This document shows positions 29,699 to 34,453 of a stretch of 34,453 nucleotides of DNA, one piece after another (the first letter of the stretch is position 1; every line of letters begins with the position of its first letter). The position numbers and the translations under genes are program-made. The DNA is from Stephanodiscus triporus. Its lineage: Eukaryota; Bacillariophyta; Thalassiosirophyceae; Thalassiosirales; Thalassiosiraceae. The DNA lies in NCBI GenBank assembly GCA_036939755.1, contig JALLAZ010000006.1, positions 1-34,453 of the forward strand. The letters run 5' to 3'. The notes below the pieces were generated by a model, which saw only the letters and a list, made by a program, of their open reading frames with translations, did no database searches and had not been told where the DNA came from.

Positions 29699-32600
29699 AT
29701 GCTGGGCTCACCGGGAGGCAGACGAAGGCGCCTAATCCAGGCTTTCGCGCCGAAGAACGATGCGAACGTTACGAATGACGAGTACGCCTCGGTCCCGTCG
29801 TTCTCCTCCTCCTCCTCCTCCTCCCTTCGTCGACGTCGTCGTCGTAATAATGATGCGCCCGGCGTCGGCGGCGGCGGCGGCGATCCGAGGAAACAGCGTC
29901 ACGGAAGCGGCGGCGGCGGCGGCGGCGGCGGTGCCCGGACGTTGTCGCCTTACGATGTTCCCGCGGGAGGGGGAGGAAGAGGATTCATGCCGATCGATCC
30001 GAATGCGGAGCACGGCTACCGCATCAACGTGTCCAGGGACGGATCCATGATAACGGCCGTGCCGATCGACGAGCCGCGAGGAGGGTTGGGATTAGGATTA
30101 GGAGGAGGAGGCGTAGGTGGAGAGGCCGTCGTCGGGAGATTCAACCCGCCGTCGTCGCGACCGACGCCGCCTCCCAGGGCGTCCCCCATCATGTTCGGCC
30201 AACCCCGATCGTCGCCTACCGAGGAAGGCTCGATAGCGTCGTCGTCGTGGCCGACGCGGGGCCTGTTGGACGCTAGGGGGAAGCAGAGACACAAAATGAG
30301 GCGCACGAGACCCGTCGTCGTCGGGGCGTCTCGGCCGCAGAAAAGTCACAACAGCGATCCGTTCGGCGTGGTTCACGCCGCGAGGGATAAATTGAAGCAT
30401 GCCAAGGGACTCCTAGCCTTCGCTGGCACGAACAATGACAACAACAACGACAACGGAGACTCTGCTACCGAACGGCAGCGGCAGCCGAGGAGTGGCGACG
30501 AACCTCCCATCCCACAGTCTCCGCCCCCGCAAGACTCGTATACACGCACCAGGAAAACCAAAGTCAGGTGGGATCTATCCCCCAAACGAATGCATCCACG
30601 GGCGACGACGAAATTCGTAGATACCGGAATAAACAATTCGGAAGATGCGAACAGCTTCGGCAGCTTCCCCATCCTGAGTCCCAATCACAAATTCGACGAC
30701 GGCGCGTCTAGCAACGGACATGAGAAGGACAAGAAGAGGGAGGGGGTTGAGGAGGAGGGTACCGGCGAAGTCACGGCCAAGACCGATAATGCCGATTCAA
30801 AGGAAGGCGGGGATAACGACGACGATGACGCCGACGAATCGAAGGACAACGACGTCCTCCTCCGGCTGCGCGTGGCCGAAATTCAATCGCAACAGGACGA
30901 ACTCGCGAGGAACATAGCGAAGAAGGCCCTCATCAAGGGAACGCTGATAACTGCCATCGACGGCAACCTCGAGAGGAACAGGAGGCAGATGGCGTCGCTC
31001 AGCGAGGAGCTCAGGAGGATACAACTCCGGACGACGCGCCGTCGTCGCGACGACGGCGACGACGCGCGAGGGCGGAACGAGGTCCCGGACGACGACGACG
31101 ACGACGACGACGACGCGGTTGCGCCGCAATACGGTAAGAGCCCGAGCGGGGCGTACGACCGCCTGGCGTCGTACGACGACGCCGAGGATCCCGGCATCAC
31201 CGCGGACACGGACTCGGTCGCCGACCTGTATCGCAGGGAGGAGTCGGGAAGGAGGAGGGCGACGACGGCGACGATCGGATTGGATCCGCCCGCGCGTCGT
31301 AGTAGTTCGCCCGCGATCGGGGGGGGGGGGGAGACGCGCGACCGCCCCCCTCGCGCGGAAGCGGCACGGCGCATGGAGCCGTATGGATCTCGGATATCGG
31401 CGGTCTCGCGGGACGGTGACGAGAATCGCGGTACCGATGATTACGGTGGGATGTTGTATGCGGATGGGAGAAATGATATGCCAGGGCGAACGCGTGCGTC
31501 TTATCCTCGGACGATGGCATCGACCCGACAGAATGCCTTTCCAACATCCGAAAGCCCGCAGTTGCAACATTTCCGACACCAGCAATATTATGAACAGCCG
31601 CGGCAGGAACGTCATCCGTCGCAGAACAAGGCGCCGAAACGAGGAAAGTTGGTTCGCTTTGATTCTCCCAGTGAAGCTGACTCGGAGGAGCTCAAATTCG
31701 AGAATTATTACAACGACAGCCCATCAGTGAATGGCACGGATGTCATTTCTTATGAAGAAGAGCATTTCAATGTCGATCCATACGCTGAAGATTTTGGATC
31801 CTTCGTTTCGTCCGATCGCCGTGACACTCATCAATGGTCGAGCAATCAGCATCGTGTTGCGTTGTTGGAAAAGCATTCTGGAGATAGTCGCCATCGTCTT
31901 CGTCATCAACATGACGGTGAAAAGAAATGGTCATCAATATTAAACAATCACAATAATTACAATACGGGAGTCTCGTCTGATTCTGTGGAAACAGATCGAG
32001 ACCTTGGTTTTATTCATGCCGTTGCCGCGGTAGTGATACAGACTGCAGTTCGACGATTCCTCGCCGAGATTGCTGCCGTGGAGAGGCAGTATGCCGTCAG
32101 AGTGATACAAACTGCAATTTGTAATTGGATGGCACGCGAGCGAAACCCACTCTACATTCCCAGTCTGACGAACGAATTTCAACGGAACTCCGACGGAATA
32201 TTTTATGATGTGCGAGGGTCCGTCTCTCGCAATATTGGACCGCTCCGACGGACCAAGCGCGTCATGTTCGAGGACGATTACAATGATTTCCGCGATTTTG
32301 CCGCAACCGAAATACAGCGATGCTATCGCGGTTGGTGGGCAAGGGCCGGGCTTGAAGTTGAACACTTCGCCGCGACTGTCATTCAGCGAGCATTTCGTGG
32401 ATGGTGGGCTAGAGAAGGATTGGACGTTGATCGGTATTGCGCAGTCGAAATTCAGCGCATTATCCGGGGTTATCTAGCCAGGATGACGTATGTATATGAC
32501 ATGTATTGTATCATCGTTGTGCAGTCTGTGATACGGCGACACCTCTCGTTTCATACTTCCGCAGTCCGATTGGCGAGTATTCTTTACATTCAAGCAATTT

Positions 32601-33037
32601 ATAGAGGATACAGAGTTAGGGCAGATCTTAAGCGCTATGTGAGAAATGGGCAAGAAGTTGCCGCTACCTTCATACAGGCACAATGGAGAAGCTATGATGC
32701 ACAAATGCATTACATTAATACTCTTGCCGATATCTTGATTGCTCAGAGCATGGCCCGACGATGGTTGACTATAAAGAAAATTCGACGGATGATTGAGATT
32801 CAGCCAAGGCATGAAAAAATTCGACATGACAAGCAAAGGAAAAATCCACATGCAGTATGGCAGCAACACAGGCTGAATGTTGTTGCCAAGCCGCTGAGCC
32901 CAGAAAGGAAAAATGATTCACTTGCGGGTTTTGATGTCTTTGCCCAAGATACCATCGGCGAGGAGGAATGGTACGACGGAAACAAATCAGAGACAAGCGA
33001 CATGCTAAAAAAATGGAGGCGGCGATCCCCAAAATGA
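29699..33037 (+). CDS. Large IQ-motif (calmodulin-binding) repeat protein
   Basis: 1112 residues in a single exon. Residues 1-380 are disordered, with S, R, G and P runs and DNA-level trinucleotide repeats. A charged coiled coil follows at about 383-450 (LRVAEIQSQQDELARNIAKK...). Next is an acidic run at about 462-475. Residues about 775-1030 contain around nine IQ-type motifs spaced mostly 23-24 residues apart: VVIQTAVRRFLAE, RVIQTAICNWMAR, TEIQRCYRGWWARAG, TVIQRAFRGWWAREG, VEIQRIIRGYLAR, IVVQSVIRRHL, LYIQAIYRGYRVR, TFIQAQWRSY and ILIAQSMARRWL. Tandem IQ helices bind calmodulin or myosin-light-chain-like proteins, as in myosin necks and ASPM. No motor or calponin-homology domain is present, so it is probably a cytoskeletal or centrosomal scaffold; that role is inference. 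No orthologue recognised. Confidence 0.88.
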   Translation: MLGSPGGRRRRLIQAFAPKNDANVTNDEYASVPSFSSSSSSSLRRRRRRNNDAPGVGGGGGDPRKQRHGSGGGGGGGGARTLSPYDVPAGGGGRGFMPIDPNAEHGYRINVSRDGSMITAVPIDEPRGGLGLGLGGGGVGGEAVVGRFNPPSSRPTPPPRASPIMFGQPRSSPTEEGSIASSSWPTRGLLDARGKQRHKMRRTRPVVVGASRPQKSHNSDPFGVVHAARDKLKHAKGLLAFAGTNNDNNNDNGDSATERQRQPRSGDEPPIPQSPPPQDSYTRTRKTKVRWDLSPKRMHPRATTKFVDTGINNSEDANSFGSFPILSPNHKFDDGASSNGHEKDKKREGVEEEGTGEVTAKTDNADSKEGGDNDDDDADESKDNDVLLRLRVAEIQSQQDELARNIAKKALIKGTLITAIDGNLERNRRQMASLSEELRRIQLRTTRRRRDDGDDARGRNEVPDDDDDDDDDAVAPQYGKSPSGAYDRLASYDDAEDPGITADTDSVADLYRREESGRRRATTATIGLDPPARRSSSPAIGGGGETRDRPPRAEAARRMEPYGSRISAVSRDGDENRGTDDYGGMLYADGRNDMPGRTRASYPRTMASTRQNAFPTSESPQLQHFRHQQYYEQPRQERHPSQNKAPKRGKLVRFDSPSEADSEELKFENYYNDSPSVNGTDVISYEEEHFNVDPYAEDFGSFVSSDRRDTHQWSSNQHRVALLEKHSGDSRHRLRHQHDGEKKWSSILNNHNNYNTGVSSDSVETDRDLGFIHAVAAVVIQTAVRRFLAEIAAVERQYAVRVIQTAICNWMARERNPLYIPSLTNEFQRNSDGIFYDVRGSVSRNIGPLRRTKRVMFEDDYNDFRDFAATEIQRCYRGWWARAGLEVEHFAATVIQRAFRGWWAREGLDVDRYCAVEIQRIIRGYLARMTYVYDMYCIIVVQSVIRRHLSFHTSAVRLASILYIQAIYRGYRVRADLKRYVRNGQEVAATFIQAQWRSYDAQMHYINTLADILIAQSMARRWLTIKKIRRMIEIQPRHEKIRHDKQRKNPHAVWQQHRLNVVAKPLSPERKNDSLAGFDVFAQDTIGEEEWYDGNKSETSDMLKKWRRRSPK

Positions 33038-33159
33038 ATTCTGCTCAGAAAAGAAACACATTTCAGTTTATTGAACTCTTTATTCCATGTATCACAGCAT
33101 TTATTATTTATTTCAATGCTGAGATCACTTTGACAATTACGATACCAGCTTAAAAATAC
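33038..33159. other. Short convergent intergenic region
   Basis: 122 bp between the stop of the IQ-repeat gene and the stop of ALKBH6. It is AT-rich and presumably contains shared or overlapping 3' UTR sequence. Confidence 0.4.
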
Positions 33160-34107
33160 TTAGGTGCTGATAGCCTCAATTTGATTGACCGTACATTTTT
33201 TCTTTTTAGTGCGAAACGTCAATGACACTCTGTATCCCCTCTTCACCAATGTCCCGCCCGAACACGTTCGTTCCTCAAGTACGCCCTCAGTAATTTCGTG
33301 GCAGTGATTTAAGTATGCATCGTCTGTAAATAAGACAAGAGATCCATGTCCATGAAGAATGACCTCAAGTGATGGAATGACATTTTCCGCTTGTTGAACA
33401 GATGATTTCGCATGCAATACCTCTGCATCATAATGTTGTTTCCTGGGCCAAAGCTTAAAAATGACATCAGATCCACCCAAGGAAATAGTAGCTGTGCGAT
33501 TCTCATACGCAGGTCCGTCAGTATGGGGCATTATCCCTTCTCCTGGTTGATATTCATTAATAAGTACGTGATTGGGAGGGCGAGTCGAAGGAAAGGCCCC
33601 AATTGCTACCAGCGTGTTCGAGAGGCGCTGAAGGATAAGGGGCAAATCGTAAATCGTTCCGTCAAATAAAGCAACTTTTCTCCTGGCGTGTTCTAGTCTT
33701 GTCCATTTTCCGTTGTGCCGAACATTCTCTTCTCTTTCGTCTTTTTTGATGCCATCTCTACACGCGTGCTCTGAATATTCTGGAATGGATCCCAACCAGG
33801 TCATTACCTCCTCTTCTTGTGTAGACAATAGAAAATTCTGTGCGTAGAATACAGAATCTATAATCGATCGAGAGCCTGTTATTCGGTAAATATCTCTAAC
33901 GATTTGACTATGCCGCAAAAGATTTTCATACGGATCTGCCGACTCATTTGATGTTATCGAAGCGCTACTTTTGATGTTCACGATCTTATCACCCCCAACA
34001 TCCTCGTCGCCATTGAAAGAACAGCCATTCGATTCATAATGTCCCGAGGAGCGAATCCGTCGCCTTTCTTGACGCCTCAGCTCTCGAAAGTCTATTGCGT
34101 TTTGCAT
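33160..34107 (-). CDS. ALKBH6-type 2-oxoglutarate/Fe(II) dioxygenase
   Basis: 315 residues, one exon, ATG at 34107. The AlkB fold spans about 85-300. The ALKBH6 hallmark NHVLINEYQPGEGIMPHTDG is present. Iron ligands are H195 and D197 of HTD and probably H270 of NHCHEI; the 2-oxoglutarate-binding arginines fit the R-x5-R of RVSLTFR (R293, R299). All catalytic residues are therefore intact. AlkB-family enzymes remove alkyl groups from nucleic acids by oxidation; the substrate of ALKBH6 is not well settled, and reports link it to nucleic acid repair. The first 80 residues are polar and poorly conserved. It starts 119 bp upstream of, and divergent from, tRNA-Ser. Confidence 0.93.
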   Translation of the reverse strand: MQNAIDFRELRRQERRRIRSSGHYESNGCSFNGDEDVGGDKIVNIKSSASITSNESADPYENLLRHSQIVRDIYRITGSRSIIDSVFYAQNFLLSTQEEEVMTWLGSIPEYSEHACRDGIKKDEREENVRHNGKWTRLEHARRKVALFDGTIYDLPLILQRLSNTLVAIGAFPSTRPPNHVLINEYQPGEGIMPHTDGPAYENRTATISLGGSDVIFKLWPRKQHYDAEVLHAKSSVQQAENVIPSLEVILHGHGSLVLFTDDAYLNHCHEITEGVLEERTCSGGTLVKRGYRVSLTFRTKKKKCTVNQIEAIST

Positions 34108-34226
34108 TCCTTTGCAGGAGTTGGAGGTCTGAGAGAGAATGAGAGAAGAGGTGAGAGAAGAGGTCGCGTTTAGTGTAACTTATTATTTTTTGGTTTAAAT
34201 TAATTGTTCAGCTCGCTCTCTCCATC
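34108..34226. promoter_or_regulatory. Upstream region shared by ALKBH6 and tRNA-Ser
   Basis: 119 bp containing a purine-rich imperfect repeat (GAGAGAA-GAGGT) at about 34132-34165 and an AT-rich stretch to 34205. No specific element is recognised. Confidence 0.3.
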
Positions 34227-34308
34227 GACACCGTGTCCGAGTGGTTAAGGAGGTAGATTCGAAATCTACTGGGCTTCGCCCGCGTAGGTTCAAATCCTGC
34301 CGGTGTCG
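34227..34308 (+). tRNA. tRNA-Ser (CGA)
   Basis: 82 nt class II tRNA. Acceptor GACACCG pairs perfectly with CGGTGTC (34301-34307), discriminator G as usual for serine. Anticodon stem GTAGA/TCTAC encloses TTCGAAA with anticodon CGA at 34260-34262. The long variable arm is GGGCTTCGCCC-like and the T arm is GTAGG-TTCAAAT-CCTGC. No intron. A run of six T begins about 6 bases downstream as a polymerase III terminator. Confidence 0.97.
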
Positions 34309-34453
34309 TTATCTTTTTTATGACAGAGATTGATAGGAAAATTCAATTCAACCGACCAAAACTATGATATGAATTCATATTTTTGTAGTAAGGGATAGTA
34401 CCCCTGCCACGTGAGTGCGGTGCCACATTAAAAAAAATAATTTCCCACAACGC
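34309..34453. other. Right-edge AT-rich sequence
   Basis: No gene seen. A CACGTG palindrome (G-box/E-box type) occurs at 34408-34413; with nothing known to its right, its relevance cannot be judged. Confidence 0.3.

Noticed and set aside
29699..31400. Trinucleotide-rich DNA considered as a satellite or CRISPR-like array
   Set aside because: Repeats are short codon runs within one open frame; no spacer-repeat structure.

Overview
The window is nuclear DNA of a eukaryotic alga with a secondary plastid, most likely a diatom (centric type is my guess). The evidence: spliceosomal introns of about 60-160 bp, mostly with GTGAGT or GTAAGT donors; no operons; and two FKBP isomerases with bipartite plastid presequences, meaning a signal peptide cut before an aromatic residue (F or W) followed by a twin-arginine thylakoid-lumen signal. 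The gene set is also purely nuclear: Integrator, Rag GTPase, PI 4-kinase, a TALE homeodomain and calmodulin-type IQ repeats.

Layout, left to right: GC-rich low-complexity DNA (1-1062); a TALE homeodomain gene (+); a complex I accessory subunit (-) divergent from a RagA/Gtr1-type GTPase (+); a thylakoid-lumen FKBP (-) divergent from a six-exon INTS6-like Integrator gene (+) that ends in proline-rich repeats, polyglutamine and a WW domain; a proline-rich dsRBD protein (-) divergent from a WBP11-like splicing factor with a GYF domain (+); a type III-beta PI 4-kinase (-) with predicted membrane helices, whose stop lies 13 bp from the WBP11 stop; about 2.4 kb of probable decayed mobile or duplicated sequence; a DOT1-like methyltransferase (+); a GPALPP1/DUF3752 protein (-); tRNA-Val(CAC); a second lumenal FKBP (-) divergent from a large IQ-repeat protein (+); ALKBH6 (-); and tRNA-Ser(CGA).

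The genes do not form one pathway. Three neighbours (INTS6-like, dsRBD, WBP11-like) all concern RNA synthesis or processing, and all carry proline-rich stretches or proline-recognition domains (WW, GYF). RagA and PI4K belong to nutrient and membrane signalling. The two FKBPs serve the thylakoid lumen.

The most interesting observations are these. The INTS6 orthologue carries a PCIF1-type WW domain, and its upstream repeats contain decayed copies of the start of that domain. The PI4K has a membrane-spanning N terminus. A NUMOD1-like module precedes the TALE homeodomain. The 9-mer GTACGATAC recurs, mostly in gene-flanking DNA. A strand-ambiguous coding-like stretch lies at 23.8-24.4 kb. I see no CRISPR array, intact transposon or virus-like region.
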